From JAANXG01 sp963731035 (GTDB lineage: Bacteria > Pseudomonadota > Gammaproteobacteria > Arenicellales > JAANXG01), in NCBI GenBank assembly GCA_963731035.1, contig CAVSUY010000022.1:496001-560000 (forward strand): 64,000 bases of DNA. The letters run 5' to 3'. Positions 63,752 to 64,000 of this stretch are shown here, one piece after another. Both the position numbers and the translations under genes were made by a program. The notes beneath the pieces are model-generated. The model was not told the DNA's origin. It ran no database searches and worked only from the letters and a program-made list of their open reading frames with translations. Numbering within the stretch: the stretch's first letter is position 1; each line of letters opens with the position of its first letter.

Positions 63752-64000
63752 CTATTTCTGCGCATTCTCCACCATGTAGTCCACCGCCGCCTTGACGTCG
63801 TCGTCACTGAGGTTGGTGAACCCGCCCTTGGGAGGCATGGTGCCGGAATCGCCGGTGAAGCCGTTGATCGCATGCTGGTACAGGGTGTCCTTGCCCTTGG
63901 CTATGCGGGGCGCCCAGGCCTCGGCGTCACCGAACTTGGGTGCGCCCGCGACGCCCTGCGAGTGGCAGACCGTGCACGCCTGGTTAAAGACCGCCTTGCC
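63752..64000 (-). CDS. Cytochrome c5-family c-type cytochrome (N-terminus beyond the window)
   Basis: 83 residues are visible. The heme site is CTVCHSQGVAGAPKFGD, the diagnostic CxxCH plus GAPKxGD of cytochrome c5. WAPRIAKGKDTLYQHAINGF and TMPPKGGFTNLSDDDV with the Met ligand follow, ending VDYMVENAQK. It is a small periplasmic or membrane-attached electron carrier. The signal peptide and start lie off the window. Confidence 0.92.
   Translation of the reverse strand, partial: GKAVFNQACTVCHSQGVAGAPKFGDAEAWAPRIAKGKDTLYQHAINGFTGDSGTMPPKGGFTNLSDDDVKAAVDYMVENAQK

Overview
The window is about 64 kb of GC-rich chromosomal DNA, densely coded on both strands. Gene content (sohB, prc, yigB-like phosphatase, gluQ-RS, hemH, cytochrome c5, an AddAB-like pair of the proteobacterial type, TIM14-like DnaJ membrane protein, EmrAB) points to a gammaproteobacterium, probably a free-living respiratory one related to the Ectothiorhodospiraceae/Chromatiales. 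That placement is inferred from gene content, not from a marker-gene tree. No rRNA, CRISPR array, prophage or transposase gene is visible. One tRNA (Gln, CUG) is present.

Layout. 1-4.1 kb: the 3' side of the window begins inside a cyclopropane-fatty-acid-synthase-like gene. A cluster of nested palindromic elements follows, then a PA0069-type radical SAM gene and a Rieske-fold-like protein without cluster ligands. 4.2-14.6 kb: an orphan GspE/PilB ATPase, two Crp/Fnr (Dnr-like) regulators, an EmrAB efflux pair divergent from its TetR repressor with palindromic operators in the shared promoter, recQ, and tRNA-Gln. 14.6-20.4 kb: envelope sugar genes (GT2, YdjC-type deacetylase, GT9) and an OmpR/PmrA-like two-component system. 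20.9-31.5 kb: a long minus-strand run degQ (frameshifted), rpe, gph, trpE, ino1, cnoX, trpG, trpD, trpC, osmC. Tryptophan synthesis genes are here split by a myo-inositol-phosphate synthase and a thioredoxin-like chaperone. 31.8-42.3 kb: a nucleotidase, a two-gene helicase-nuclease (AddA/AddB-like), a DUF2726 protein, a second copy of the 160-bp mobile repeat, a DUF523/DUF1722 protein, and hemH divergent from photolyase. 44.4-48.7 kb: nadA with its regulator nrtR and a clear NrtR-type operator, a Ser/Thr kinase with Sel1-like repeats, and a very lysine-rich histone-H1-like protein behind a near-consensus promoter. 49.4-64 kb: yigB-like phosphatase and sohB, prc, a DHCR24-like flavoprotein, an ATL alkyltransferase-like protein, a FAH-family hydrolase, an acyltransferase-3 remnant, ggt, a DnaJ/VWA pair, an M18 aminopeptidase, gluQ-RS and the 3' part of cytochrome c5.

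The most unusual signal is non-coding. Three intergenic loci (about 20.5, 44.0 and 59.1 kb) each carry two 109-110-bp palindromic units. All six units are built the same way: a 28-bp arm, a conserved 53-54-nt core, and the complementary 28-bp arm. Two arm types (A, with GCATGAA ends, and B, with GCATGGG ends) always occur once each per locus, with cores in opposite orientation. The whole pair is inverted at the third locus. Separately, two 160-bp elements with matching terminal inverted repeats and CTAG-type ends lie 38 kb apart, and the first is embedded in a composite of smaller palindromes. These look like non-autonomous mobile repeats whose driver is elsewhere in the genome.
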